A stretch of DNA of 50,449 bases from Streptomyces sp. H27-H5 (GCF_026627505.1 NZ_JAPNLK010000062.1:1-50449), one strand, 5' to 3'; counted from the stretch's first letter, positions 7,645 to 15,937 are shown. Made by a program: numbers and translations. The notes: generated by a model not told the origin, from the letters alone.

Positions 7645-8169
7645 TCAGTGGTGGTACGCGTGGACGACCGCGTGGCCCTTGCCCCGGCCGATCATCCACT
7701 TGTTGACCGGTGTGGTGATCACGAAAGCGGCCGCGAGCGCGATCGCCAGCACGATCCAGAACAGCGGGTCCGAGAGGTGGGCGTCCATGGCGCCCGGCCA
7801 CAGGGCGATCACCCCGTTGTCGATCAGCTCCATCACGGCGATCGAGAGGGTGTCGGCCGCGAGTGCCACCCGGACGGCCGTACGGAGGTCCACGCCGGCG
7901 CCGAGGATCCCGCGCAGGGTGAGCGCGTAGCCGAAGAGGAACGCGAGGACGATCGCCAGGATCATCGTGGCCAGGTTGCCCCAGCCCAGCGCCGTGCCGA
8001 TGATCATGCCCAGCACCTCGCCGATGGCGCATCCGGTGAGGCAGTGCAGGGTGGCCTTCGCGGCCATCGCCCAACTGACCCGGCCGTGGCCGCCGTCGTG
8101 CCCGCCGTCGTGGTGGTCTGCGTGGTCGGCGGGTCCGTGGTGCTCGTGGTGTGCGTGTGCGTGGTCCAT
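7645..8169 (-). CDS. DUF4396 membrane protein with His-rich N-terminus
   Basis: A 174-residue protein. Residues 1-28 hold 11 histidines with Asp and Gly, a likely metal-binding tail. After it come about four hydrophobic segments (starting near CLTGCAIGEVLGMIIG, then TMILAIVLAFLFGYAL, a middle segment and LFWIVLAIALAAAFVI). This matches the DUF4396 family, whose function is not established. The ATG at 8169 follows an AGGGGGC site. A CsoR-like palindrome lies 53 bases upstream. His-rich tail and operator together suggest a role in copper or another soft metal, but transport versus sensing versus storage cannot be told. It converges on the molybdopterin oxidoreductase. Confidence 0.85.
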   Translation of the reverse strand: MDHAHAHHEHHGPADHADHHDGGHDGGHGRVSWAMAAKATLHCLTGCAIGEVLGMIIGTALGWGNLATMILAIVLAFLFGYALTLRGILGAGVDLRTAVRVALAADTLSIAVMELIDNGVIALWPGAMDAHLSDPLFWIVLAIALAAAFVITTPVNKWMIGRGKGHAVVHAYHH

Positions 8170-8221
8170 CGAATGCCCCCTGGGAACGACTGAGGAACGG
8201 GTCCGCGATACGTGGAACCGT

Positions 8222-8238
8222 ATACCCCCCTGGGGTAT
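8222..8238. promoter_or_regulatory. CsoR-type operator
   Basis: ATACCCC-CCT-GGGGTAT is an exact 7-bp inverted repeat with a 3-base centre. This C/G-tract flanked by ATA/TAT is the pattern of operators of the copper-sensing repressor CsoR, including in Streptomyces copper efflux promoters. It lies in the promoter region of the DUF4396 gene. No csoR gene is in this window. A second, looser repeat ATACG-6-CGTAT sits next to it (8208-8223). Confidence 0.7.
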
Positions 8239-8258
8239 TCCGGCGGTCGCCCGGTGTG

Positions 8259-9119
8259 TCACCTCGGGCCGCGCAGCTCCTTCAGCAGCGCCACGTCCGC
8301 CGCGTGACCTTCCTTGCCGCCCGGCGTCTCGATGATCAGCGGCACCCCCTCCATCGCCGCGTGGGTGAACAGCTCGGCGAACGCCTCCCGGCCGATGTGC
8401 CCCTGGCCGATGTTCGCGTGCCGGTCCTTGTGGGCGCCGACACCCTCCTTGGAGTCGTTGGCGTGGACCAGTTTCAGCCGGCCCTCGCCCACCGTCTCCA
8501 CCAGGAGGTCCAGCGTCTGCTTGGTGCCGCCCGTCTCCGCCAGATCGTGCCCGGCCGCGAAGATGTGGCAGGTGTCCAGGCAGATCCCGAGCTTGGGGTG
8601 GTGGTCCAGGGCGTCGAAGTACGGCCCGAAGTCCCAGGTGCGCGAGCACAGGGAGAACCCCTGACCGGCCGTGGACTCCAACAGCAGGAACGGGTCGTCG
8701 TCGTGAGTCAGTTCGTCCAGGAGCGGCAGCATGTGCTCCCTGACCTGCGCGTACGCCTTCTCGCGCGGCCTGCCTCCGGTGGCGGAACCGGTGTGGACGA
8801 CCACCCCGAGCGCACCGATCTCCCGACCCCGGCGCAGCGAGTGCCGAAGGGATTCCACCGACTTCTCGACGGTCGCCTCGGTGTGCGAGCCGAAGTTGAT
8901 CAGGTACGGCGCGTGCACGTACGCGGGGATCGACTCCCCCGCGCACTCCTCGCGGAACAACTCGTCCTGCGCCGGGTTGCCGACCGGGGTCGCCCACCCG
9001 CGAGGATTGGCCACGAAGACCTGGACGGCCTCGGCGCCCATCTCGCGGGCGTACGCGAGCCCGACAGAGGCGAGGCCGCCCGCGACGGGGACGTGCCCGC
9101 CCACCGGATTGCGTGTCAC
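8259..9119 (-). CDS. nfo: Deoxyribonuclease IV (AP endonuclease)
   Basis: A 286-residue xylose-isomerase-like TIM barrel of the endonuclease IV family, which incises DNA 5' of abasic sites during base excision repair. Metal-binding and structural segments are visible: GGHVPVAGGLA at the start, NPRGW, VHAPYLIN, VVVHTG, LLLESTAGQG, CLDTCHIFAAGHD, LVHANDSK, and HANIGQGHIG. The start is GTG 9119, placed just after the kinase stop (4 bases apart) with AAGGGG upstream inside the kinase tail, so it is probably the second gene of a kinase-nfo transcript. Length is normal for the family. Confidence 0.9.
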   Translation of the reverse strand: MTRNPVGGHVPVAGGLASVGLAYAREMGAEAVQVFVANPRGWATPVGNPAQDELFREECAGESIPAYVHAPYLINFGSHTEATVEKSVESLRHSLRRGREIGALGVVVHTGSATGGRPREKAYAQVREHMLPLLDELTHDDDPFLLLESTAGQGFSLCSRTWDFGPYFDALDHHPKLGICLDTCHIFAAGHDLAETGGTKQTLDLLVETVGEGRLKLVHANDSKEGVGAHKDRHANIGQGHIGREAFAELFTHAAMEGVPLIIETPGGKEGHAADVALLKELRGPR

Positions 9120-9123
9120 GTGC

Positions 9124-11034
9124 CTACAGCCCCTTGGTCTTGATCGTGATCGTGCTTCCCTCGGCGGCGTTCTGGCCGCCCGGCACGGACTGGCTCTCCA
9201 CGGTGTTGCTGAAGGACAGGAACGGCCGGTCCACCTTCACCTTGAAGCCCGATCCCTCCAGCGCCTTCCGGGCCGCGTCCACATCCTGGCCGGTGACGTC
9301 CGGCACCTGGACCTGGCGGGGTCCCTTGGAAAGGGTCAGGGTGACCGTGTCGCCCGCGGCGGCCTGGGTGCCGGCCCCGATCGACTGGTTGGCGACCGCA
9401 CCGGCGGGCGACGCGGAGTTGACCTGCTCGGCGGCCGTGCCCACCTTCAGGCCGAGGCCCTCCAGGGTCGACCGGGCCTCGTCCGCGGACCGGCCGGTGA
9501 CGCTCGGCACCCGGACCGGGCTGCCCTTGCTGACGACGAGCGCCACCGCCGTGTCGGGGGCCCGCTTCTCCCCGCCCGCCGGATCGCTGCCGATGACGGA
9601 GCCCTGGGCGACGTCCTCGTTGAACGCCTGGGTGACGATGCCGGGCGCCAGCCCGACCGCCGTCAGCTCCGCCTTCGCCGCTTCCAGGGGCTTGCCCTTC
9701 AGCGCCGGCACGCTCACGACCTCGGGGCCGCGGGACAGGGTGATCGTCACGGCGCCGTTGCCGCGGATGCGCTTGCCGCCCGGAGGGTCGGTGTTCATGA
9801 CGGTGCCGCGGTCGAAGGCGTCGCTGAACTTCCGGTTCACGCCCTTCACGCCGAGACCGGCCGCCGACAGCTGCGACCTGGCCTCCTGCTCCGACTTGCC
9901 GAGCAGGTTGGGGACCTTCGTGAACTGCCCGGAGTTGATGTACCAGACGCCGGCCCCCAGACCGAGGGCCAACAGTATTCCCACGACGATCAGGAGAGGC
10001 CCGCGACGGGGCGCCCGCAGGCCTCCCGCCGGCCGACGCCGGGGCGGGATCGGCGCGGGCGACTCCAGGCGGGAGGTGTGGTGCACGGGCTGCTGCGCCG
10101 TGACGGGCCGCGCGATCACGCTGGTGCGGTCCTCGGAGGCGGGCCGGTCCTCGGCCCGGGCCCGCGGCGGCGCGGCGTCGAGCTCCGCGTCGGTCAGCCG
10201 GGCGCGGGCTTCGAGCGTCAGCCCGAGCAGGGCGGCGGCGTCGGAGGGGCGCAGCTCCGGGCTGCGGGCGGCCGCCAGCGCGACGAGCTCGTCGAGACCG
10301 GCGGGCAGCCCGGGGACGGCGGCCGACGGGGCCGGCACGTCCTCGTTGAGGTGCTGGTAGAGCACCTGGGCGGGGCTGCCGCCGGTGTGCGGCTTGGCGC
10401 CCGTGAGCATCTCGTACAGGACCACACCGCAGGCGTAGACGTCCACGCGGGTGTCGGTGATCCCGTTCTCGATCTGCTCGGGGGCGAGGTAGGAGACGGT
10501 GCCGAGGACCGAACCGGTGGTGTTCGTGACGGAGTCCACACTGCGCACCAGACCGAAGTCGGCGACCTTGACCCGGCCGTCGTCGCCGATCAGCACGTTC
10601 TCGGGCTTCATGTCCCGGTGGACGAAACCGGCCCGGTGGGCGGCGCCGAGGGCGGCCAGGACCGGTTCGAGGATGTCGAGGGCGGCCCGGGGCCGCAGCG
10701 CGCCGCGCTCGCGGAGCACGTCGCGCAGGGTGCAACCGGAGACGTACTCCATCGCGAGGTACGTGTACGGGCCGTCCGTCCCCTGGTCGAAGACCGCGAC
10801 CACGTTGGGGTGGGCGAGCCGGGCCACGGACTTCGCCTCGCGGATGAAGCGGTCGACGAAGGCGCCGTCGGCGGCCAGGGCCGGATGCATCACCTTCAGC
10901 GCGAGGATCCGGTCGAGACGGGTGTCGAGGGCCCGGTAGACCGTGGCCATGCCGCCGGCCGCGATCCGGGCGTCGACGCGGTAGCGGCCGTCGAGCACGC
11001 GCCCGACGAGGGGGTCATCCAGGGTCGTATCCAC
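9124..11034 (-). CDS. Ser/Thr protein kinase with four PASTA domains
   Basis: A 636-residue transmembrane receptor kinase. The cytoplasmic kinase domain (about 20-280) has the glycine loop IAAGGMATVY (24-33), Lys47, catalytic HRDMKPEN with Asp141, DFG at 159-161, and APE at 184-186. A Pro/Arg-rich juxtamembrane linker leads to one membrane span (about 345-366). Four PASTA repeats outside (about 371-636) would bind muropeptides or lipid II. It resembles the PknL branch (corynebacterial PknL also has PASTA domains), and a homologue of the PknL substrate Rv2175c lies 4 kb away. A plain PknB assignment is less likely, since that gene usually sits with rodA/pbpA. The GTG start has a -10-like TAGAAT 6 bases before it and no Shine-Dalgarno. 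Confidence 0.92.
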   Translation of the reverse strand: MDTTLDDPLVGRVLDGRYRVDARIAAGGMATVYRALDTRLDRILALKVMHPALAADGAFVDRFIREAKSVARLAHPNVVAVFDQGTDGPYTYLAMEYVSGCTLRDVLRERGALRPRAALDILEPVLAALGAAHRAGFVHRDMKPENVLIGDDGRVKVADFGLVRSVDSVTNTTGSVLGTVSYLAPEQIENGITDTRVDVYACGVVLYEMLTGAKPHTGGSPAQVLYQHLNEDVPAPSAAVPGLPAGLDELVALAAARSPELRPSDAAALLGLTLEARARLTDAELDAAPPRARAEDRPASEDRTSVIARPVTAQQPVHHTSRLESPAPIPPRRRPAGGLRAPRRGPLLIVVGILLALGLGAGVWYINSGQFTKVPNLLGKSEQEARSQLSAAGLGVKGVNRKFSDAFDRGTVMNTDPPGGKRIRGNGAVTITLSRGPEVVSVPALKGKPLEAAKAELTAVGLAPGIVTQAFNEDVAQGSVIGSDPAGGEKRAPDTAVALVVSKGSPVRVPSVTGRSADEARSTLEGLGLKVGTAAEQVNSASPAGAVANQSIGAGTQAAAGDTVTLTLSKGPRQVQVPDVTGQDVDAARKALEGSGFKVKVDRPFLSFSNTVESQSVPGGQNAAEGSTITIKTKGL

Positions 11035-11040
11035 CCGGCG

Positions 11041-11046
11041 ATTCTA
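11041..11046 (-). promoter_or_regulatory. Candidate -10 box of the PASTA kinase gene
   Basis: TAGAAT on the minus strand, a near-consensus -10, lies 6 bases before the GTG start with no Shine-Dalgarno between. This predicts a leaderless transcript. Confidence 0.5.
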
Positions 11047-11091
11047 CGAGCGGCACGGAGTGCGCCGACGCGGGCGGGGCTGGAGGTGGCC

Positions 11092-11116
11092 CGCGCCTCG
11101 AACGCCGGCGAGGCTG
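11092..11116. repeat. Streptomyces-type intergenic repeat, copy 1
   Basis: CGCGCCTCgAACGCCGGCGaGGCTG differs at two positions from a second copy at 50380-50404. GCCTCG and CGAGGC can pair as a small hairpin. From memory this sequence is scattered between genes throughout Streptomyces chromosomes. Here it sits between the thiG stop and the kinase start. Confidence 0.6.
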
Positions 11117-11122
11117 AAACGG

Positions 11123-11917
11123 CTAGAAGGCGGGGCGTTCCGGGTCGAGGGCGGCGCGGCCCTCGGTGGGGGAGGAGGCCTCGGCGAAGCGCCGCTGGGG
11201 GATGCGTCCCGCGCGGTGGGCGAGGCGGCCCGCCGACACGGCGTCCCGCATGGCGGCCGCCATCAGCGCGGGCGACTGGGCCCGGGTGACGGCCGACGCC
11301 AGCATGACGGCGGAGCACCCCAGCTCCATGGCCAGCGCCGCGTCCGAGGCGGTGCCGGCGCCCGCGTCCAGGATCACCGGGACCCCGGCCCGTTCCGCGA
11401 TCAGCTCGAAGTTGTGCGGGTTGCGGATGCCCATGCCGGAACCGATGGGGGAGCCCAGCGGCATGATCGCCGCGCAGCCCACGTCCTCCAGCTTCCGCGC
11501 CAGTACCGGGTCGTCGTTGGTGTACGGGAGCACGGTGAAGCCCTCGTCGACCAGGATCTCGGCGGCGTCGAGCAGCTCGACGCCGTCCGGGAGCAGGGTG
11601 CGTTCGTCGGCCACGACTTCGAGCTTGACCCAGTCCGTGCCGAGCGCCTCGCGGGCCAGCCGCGCGGTCAGCACGGCCTCGCCGGCCGTGAAGCAGCCGG
11701 CGGTGTTCGGCAGGACCGCGATGCCCAGCCGGGTGAGCACGGACAGCACCGACCCCTGGACCGTGGGGTCCAGGCGGCGCATGGCCACGGTGGTCAGTTC
11801 CGTGCCGGAGGCGATCAGGGCGCGTTCCAGGACGTCCAGGCTGGGGGCGCCGCCGGTGCCCATGATCAGGCGGGAGGTGAAGGTCCGGCCGCCGAGGGTG
11901 AAGAGGTCGTCCGCCAT
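11123..11917 (-). CDS. thiG: Thiazole synthase
   Basis: Builds the thiazole phosphate ring of thiamine from deoxyxylulose 5-phosphate, dehydroglycine and ThiS thiocarboxylate. The 264-residue length and motifs (SRLIMGTG, MRRLDP, PNTAGC, WVKLEV with the imine-forming Lys, LPYTNDDPVLARKLEDVG, MPLGSPIGSG, DAGAGTASDAA, LLASAV-like MLASAV) identify it. The ATG at 11917 lies 5 bases after the thiS stop; a longer frame through thiS is not real. It is third in the thiO-thiS-thiG operon under the TPP riboswitch. Confidence 0.96.
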   Translation of the reverse strand: MADDLFTLGGRTFTSRLIMGTGGAPSLDVLERALIASGTELTTVAMRRLDPTVQGSVLSVLTRLGIAVLPNTAGCFTAGEAVLTARLAREALGTDWVKLEVVADERTLLPDGVELLDAAEILVDEGFTVLPYTNDDPVLARKLEDVGCAAIMPLGSPIGSGMGIRNPHNFELIAERAGVPVILDAGAGTASDAALAMELGCSAVMLASAVTRAQSPALMAAAMRDAVSAGRLAHRAGRIPQRRFAEASSPTEGRAALDPERPAF

Positions 11918-11922
11918 CGCCG

Positions 11923-12123
11923 TCAGCCTCCCTGGACCGCGGTGAGGACCTCGACCCGGTCGCCTTCGCCGACCTCGGTGAGCGGCCACCGGCCGCGCGG
12001 CACCACGGTCTCGTTGAGCGCCGCCGCGACCCCCTTGTGGGCCCGGGTCAAGGTGGCGACCACCGCGTCGAGGGTGGTTCCGGCCGCGACCTCGCGCGGC
12101 TCGCCGTTGACGGAGATGGTCAT
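11923..12123 (-). CDS. thiS: Sulfur carrier protein ThiS
   Basis: A 66-residue ubiquitin-fold protein ending in the required Gly-Gly, whose C-terminus is thiocarboxylated to donate sulfur to ThiG. It starts MTISVNGE and ends LTAVQGG. Its ATG overlaps the thiO stop by 4 bases (ATGA), so translation is probably coupled. No thiF is present in this window, so activation must use an enzyme coded elsewhere. Confidence 0.94.
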   Translation of the reverse strand: MTISVNGEPREVAAGTTLDAVVATLTRAHKGVAAALNETVVPRGRWPLTEVGEGDRVEVLTAVQGG

Positions 12124-13310
12124 GCGTACGACTCCTGACGTGCCTGGGTGAAACGGCGCGGGGTGAAGGGGCGGGCGACCTCCGGCATCGTGCCGGTGGC
12201 CAGCAGTTCCGCCATCACGTCCCCGGTGAGCGGGGTCAGCAGCACCCCGTTGCGGTAGTGCCCGGTGGCCAGGTGCAGGCCGGGCAGCTCGGTGGGCCCG
12301 AGCAGCGGGGCGTTGTCGGGGGAGGCCGGTCGCAGGCCCGCCCGGGTCTCGGTCAGCGGGAGTTCGGTGATGCCGGGCACCAACTCGTGGGCGTCGCGCA
12401 GCAGCTCGTACACCCCGCCGGCGGTGACGGTGGTGTCCCAGCCGAGTTCCTCGCTGGTGGCCCCGACGACGAGTTCGCCGTTCTCGCGCGGCACCAGGTA
12501 GACGTGGCTGCCCCGGACGACGGCCCGTACGGTCCGGGAGAGGAACGGCGCGTACGAGGCCGGCACCGTCAGCCGCAGCACCTGACCCTTCACCGGCCGC
12601 ACCGGGACCCGCACCTGCGGTGGCACGCCCGCCAGCCGCCCGCTCAGCGAGCCCGCCGCCAGCACCACCTGGTCGGCGCGCAGCTCCGTCCCGTCGTCGA
12701 GCACGGCGCCCGCGGCCCGGTCGTGCAGCACGGTCAACCGGTCGACGGTGGCCCGGTGGACGCTCACCCCGGCCCGTTCGCAGGCGGCCAGCAGCGCGGC
12801 GGCGAGCCGGCGCGGGTCCACCTGGTGGTCCCCGTCGACGCGCAGGCCGCCCCGGACGCCCGGGGCCAGCATCGGTTCCAGGCGCCGGCACTCGCGGCCG
12901 GTCAACCACTGCGACTCCAGCCCGCAGCGGCGCTGGAGCGCGTGCAGTTCGCGCAGGTGGAGTCGGTCGTCGGAGTCGAGTGCCACGGCGAGGGTGCCGC
13001 AGGCGCGATAGCCGATCCCCAGCCCGCCGGCGGCCTCGGTGAGTTCGGCGGCGAACGCCGGGTAGCGGGCGGCGGAGGCGACGTTGAGCCCGAGCAGGGT
13101 CTCCTCGCCGTAGTGCAGCTCGGTGACGGCGGCGAGCATGCCGGCCGCGACCTGGGCCGCGCCCCCTCCGGGGCACGGATCGGCGAGTACGGTGCGCAGT
13201 CCGCGCCGGGCGGCCCGCCAGGCGACGACCAGGCCGATGACGCCGCCCCCGATGACGAGGACGTCGTGACCCGCCTGTCGTGACGCGTGCGATGAACGCG
13301 ATGAGTGCAT
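12120..13310 (-). CDS. thiO: Glycine oxidase ThiO
   Basis: An FAD-dependent amine oxidase of 396 residues that oxidises glycine to iminoacetate (dehydroglycine) for thiazole synthesis, the aerobic alternative to ThiH. The dinucleotide motif VLVIGGGVIGL is at about 17-27, and the DAO-family end has RAGLRPASPDNAPLLG and TGHYRNGVLLTPLTG. The ATG at 13310 follows AAGGGAGGGG ten bases earlier. An ATG at 13320 is in another frame. A TPP riboswitch occupies the leader. thiS overlaps its stop. Confidence 0.95.
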   Translation of the reverse strand: MHSSRSSHASRQAGHDVLVIGGGVIGLVVAWRAARRGLRTVLADPCPGGGAAQVAAGMLAAVTELHYGEETLLGLNVASAARYPAFAAELTEAAGGLGIGYRACGTLAVALDSDDRLHLRELHALQRRCGLESQWLTGRECRRLEPMLAPGVRGGLRVDGDHQVDPRRLAAALLAACERAGVSVHRATVDRLTVLHDRAAGAVLDDGTELRADQVVLAAGSLSGRLAGVPPQVRVPVRPVKGQVLRLTVPASYAPFLSRTVRAVVRGSHVYLVPRENGELVVGATSEELGWDTTVTAGGVYELLRDAHELVPGITELPLTETRAGLRPASPDNAPLLGPTELPGLHLATGHYRNGVLLTPLTGDVMAELLATGTMPEVARPFTPRRFTQARQESYA

Positions 13311-13330
13311 GGGTGTCCATCCCCTCCCTT

Positions 13331-13411
13331 CGCCGGCATGACCCGGATCAGGTTCGTACGGTCGGAGGCCGGTCAGCCTCCCTCTCAGCCCGGTGCGCCC
13401 GGACTCCCGCG
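13331..13411 (-). ncRNA. TPP riboswitch (THI element)
   Basis: Read on the minus strand the element contains the conserved CTGAGAGG (13381-13388), followed by a variable stem and ACCTGATCCGGGT (13341-13353), then ATGCCGGCG closing the outer stem. These are the invariant thiamine-pyrophosphate sensing segments. It ends at the thiO ribosome binding site, so TPP binding would most simply hide that site and block thiO-thiS-thiG translation. Confidence 0.93.
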
Positions 13412-13502
13412 ATAGGTACGGTGGCCAGACTAACCCCGGGGGAGATGCCGGGTAAGGCTGCCTCCCCGCCCGCTATTCCTGACGAATCGTCAGAAGATTA
13501 GG

Positions 13503-14732
13503 GTGGGCGACGTGAGCGAGCAGACGGAACAGACTCAGAGCGGCGTCGTCATCGTGGGCGCCGGAATGGCCGGCGTGCAGACCGCGGTGGCCCTGCGCGA
13601 ACAGGGCTACACCGGCCCCGTGACCCTGCTGGGCGCCGAACCCCACCAGCCCTACGACCGGCCCCCGCTCTCCAAGGCGGTCCTGCTGGGCAAGGCCGAG
13701 GACTCCGCGTTCGACGTGGACTTCGAGGCGCTCGACATCCGCCTTCGACTGGGCACCGAGGTCACCGGCCTGCGCGCGGGAGCGCGCGAACTCGACACGG
13801 AGGCCGGCCCGGTCCCGTACGAGGCCCTGGTCCTGGCCACCGGCGCCGAGCCCCTGACCCTGCCCGGCTCCGAGGGCGTCCGCGGCGTCCACCTGCTGCG
13901 CACCCTCGACGACGCCGCACGGCTGCGCCCGGTCCTCGCCGCCGCGTCGGCCGTCGTCGTGGTCGGGGCCGGCTGGATCGGCGCGGAGTTCGCCACCGCG
14001 GCCCGGGAGGCGGGCTGCGCCGTCACCGTCGTCGAGGCCGCGGACCGGGTCCTGGCCGGGGCCCTGCCCGCGGCGGTCGGGGAGGCGATGGGCCGCTGGT
14101 ACGGGGAGGCGGGCGCGACCCTGCTGACCGGCGCGCGGGTGGCCTCGGTGGAGCCGGGCCGGGTCCTGCTGGCGGACGGCCGGGAACTGTCGGCCGGCGC
14201 GGTGATCGTGGGCATCGGGGCCCGCCCCGCCACCGCGTGGCTCGCGGACTCGGGCATCGACCTGGGACCGGACGGCTCGGTCACCGCCGACGCCTGGCTG
14301 CGGACCTCGCTGGAGGACGTGTACGCGGTGGGCGACTGCGCCTCCTTCCCCTCCGCCCGCTACGGGACCAGGCTGCTGGTCCACCACTGGGACAACGCCC
14401 TCCAGGGCCCCAGGGTGGTCGCCGCCGACATCCTGAGCGGCGGGACGGACCGGGCCTACGACCCGGTGCCGTACTTCTGGTCGGAGCAGTTCGGACGCTT
14501 CGTGCAGTACGCCGGACACCACGACGCGGCGGACGAGACCGTGTGGCGGGGCGACCCCGCCGACCCGGCGTGGTCCGTCTGCTGGCTCCGCGACGGGGTC
14601 CTGGTCGCCGTCCTCGCCGTGGGCCGCCCCCGCGACCTCGCCCAGGGTCGCCGCCTGATCGAGTCCGGCACCGCCCTGGATCCGGCCAAGGTCGCCGACC
14701 CCGGCACCCCCCTGAAGTCCGCCGCCGCCTGA
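13503..14732 (+). CDS. FAD/NAD(P)H ferredoxin-reductase-like oxidoreductase
   Basis: A 409-residue flavoprotein of the rubredoxin/ferredoxin reductase class, with FAD motif VVIVGAGMAGVQTA near residues 15-28, the segment PYDRPPLSK typical of ferredoxin reductases of oxygenase and P450 systems, an NAD(P)H motif VVVVGAGWIGAEFA near 155-168, and VYAVGDCASF before a C-terminal reductase domain. The partner ferredoxin is not adjacent, so the pathway is unknown. Start is uncertain: GTG 13503 or GTG 13512 (VSEQTEQ), both just after a weak GGGTGGG. It is divergent from the thiO riboswitch region. Confidence 0.85.
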   Translation: MGDVSEQTEQTQSGVVIVGAGMAGVQTAVALREQGYTGPVTLLGAEPHQPYDRPPLSKAVLLGKAEDSAFDVDFEALDIRLRLGTEVTGLRAGARELDTEAGPVPYEALVLATGAEPLTLPGSEGVRGVHLLRTLDDAARLRPVLAAASAVVVVGAGWIGAEFATAAREAGCAVTVVEAADRVLAGALPAAVGEAMGRWYGEAGATLLTGARVASVEPGRVLLADGRELSAGAVIVGIGARPATAWLADSGIDLGPDGSVTADAWLRTSLEDVYAVGDCASFPSARYGTRLLVHHWDNALQGPRVVAADILSGGTDRAYDPVPYFWSEQFGRFVQYAGHHDAADETVWRGDPADPAWSVCWLRDGVLVAVLAVGRPRDLAQGRRLIESGTALDPAKVADPGTPLKSAAA

Positions 14733-14750
14733 CCCCGGCGACGGTCGCGG

Positions 14751-14785
14751 GGCGCCGCCGGGCTCGGGTCGGGCCGGGCGGCGCC
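14751..14785 (+). terminator. Possible terminator hairpin
   Basis: GGCGCCGCC (14751-14759) pairs exactly with GGCGGCGCC (14777-14785), starting 18 bases after the stop of the reductase gene. There is no U tract. Confidence 0.5.
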
Positions 14786-14837
14786 TGCCCCGGCGCCCGG
14801 ACGGACGGCCCGGGTACCGGCGGCCGGCCCGAGATGG

Positions 14838-14843
14838 CAGGCT
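14838..14843 (+). promoter_or_regulatory. Candidate -10 box of the Rv2175c-like gene
   Basis: CAGGCT (one base off the common TAGGCT) lies 7 bases before the GTG start, and no Shine-Dalgarno is seen. A leaderless mRNA is predicted. Confidence 0.35.
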
Positions 14844-14850
14844 TGTCCCC

Positions 14851-15216
14851 GTGACCGAGATTGACGCAAAGATCGATGCCCTTGTCCCCGCCTGGCTGTA
14901 CCTCCCCGACATCGCGGAGATGCTCGACATCGAAGTGACCCGGGTCCGCCAGCTGGTCAAGGAAGGTCAGCTGCTCGCCGTGCGCCGCGGCGAGAACCGC
15001 TCCCTCCAGGTACCCGCCCCCTTCATCGACGGCGACAAGGTCGTCAAGGGCCTCGTCGGCCTGCTGACGGTGCTCCGCGACGACGGCTTCTCCGACGCGG
15101 AGATCCTGGAGTGGATGTTCACCGCGGACCCCACCCTGCCCGGCACCCCCGCGCAGGCGCTGAGCGAGAATCGCGGCACGGAGGTGAAGCGCCGCGCTCA
15201 GGCGCTCGCCCTCTGA
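14851..15216 (+). CDS. Rv2175c-family DNA-binding protein
   Basis: A 121-residue protein. Residues about 15-60 form a winged-helix/MerR-like DNA-binding region (LYLPDIAEMLDIEVTRVRQL, KEGQLLAVRRGENR), and a conserved C-terminal helical part follows (GLVGLLTVLRDDGFSDAEIL, EWMF). This matches the family of mycobacterial Rv2175c, which binds DNA and is phosphorylated by the kinase PknL. Here a PASTA kinase of that type is coded 4 kb away, so it is a likely substrate. A cluster of Thr near the N-terminus (Thr2) is a possible target; the mycobacterial phospho-threonine is also N-terminal. It lies just upstream of thiE with 82 bases between. Confidence 0.85.
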   Translation: MTEIDAKIDALVPAWLYLPDIAEMLDIEVTRVRQLVKEGQLLAVRRGENRSLQVPAPFIDGDKVVKGLVGLLTVLRDDGFSDAEILEWMFTADPTLPGTPAQALSENRGTEVKRRAQALAL

Positions 15217-15298
15217 CCGGCTGATTCGCCGAACCACACGCGGTGTACGGGCCGAGCGCGCGGGCCCGTACCCCGCCACGACCACGGGGGGTACACCC

Positions 15299-15937
15299 AT
15301 GCAGCAGCTGTCCGACGCCCGGCTCTACCTGTGCACGGACGCCCGCAAGCGGCAGGGTGACCTTCCCGAGTTCCTCGACGCCGTCCTGGCCGGCGGGGTG
15401 GACGTCGTCCAGCTCCGCGACAAGGGCATGGAGGCGGGGGAGGAACTGGAACACCTCCGGGTCTTCGCCGAGGCCGCCCGCCGCCACGGCAGGCTCCTCG
15501 CGGTCAACGACCGCGCCGACGTCGCGCACGCCATCGGCTCCGACGTCCTGCACCTCGGCCAAGGCGACATCCCCGTTCCCGCCGCCCGCGCGATCCTCGG
15601 CCCCGACGTCCTCATCGGCCGCTCCTGCCACTCCGAGTCCGAGGTCGACGCGGCCGCCGCCGAACCCGGCGTGGACTACTTCTGCACCGGCCCCTGCTGG
15701 CCCACCCCCACCAAGCCCGGCCGGCACGCCCCCGGCCTCGGGCTCGTCCGCCACGCCGCCTCCCTCGGGCAGGACCGGCCCTGGTTCGCCATCGGCGGCA
15801 TCGACGCCGGCAACCTGGACGAGGTGCTCGACGCCGGGGCCACCCGCGTCGTGGTCGTACGCGCCCTCACCGAGGCCTCCGACCCCGGGGCGGCCGCCGC
15901 CGACCTGGCCAAGCGGATCCGCGCCCGACTCGCGTAG
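15299..15937 (+). CDS. thiE: Thiamine phosphate synthase
   Basis: Joins hydroxymethylpyrimidine diphosphate and thiazole phosphate to give thiamine monophosphate. The 212-residue TIM barrel has VDVVQLRDKG, LLAVNDRADVAHA, VLHLGQGD, GRSCHS, and TGPCWPTPTKPG, which are the phosphate and pyrimidine-binding loops of ThiE. The ATG at 15299 follows a GGGGGGTA stretch. It is not behind a TPP riboswitch, unlike the thiOSG operon across the way. A small hairpin follows the gene. Confidence 0.95.
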   Translation: MQQLSDARLYLCTDARKRQGDLPEFLDAVLAGGVDVVQLRDKGMEAGEELEHLRVFAEAARRHGRLLAVNDRADVAHAIGSDVLHLGQGDIPVPAARAILGPDVLIGRSCHSESEVDAAAAEPGVDYFCTGPCWPTPTKPGRHAPGLGLVRHAASLGQDRPWFAIGGIDAGNLDEVLDAGATRVVVVRALTEASDPGAAAADLAKRIRARLA

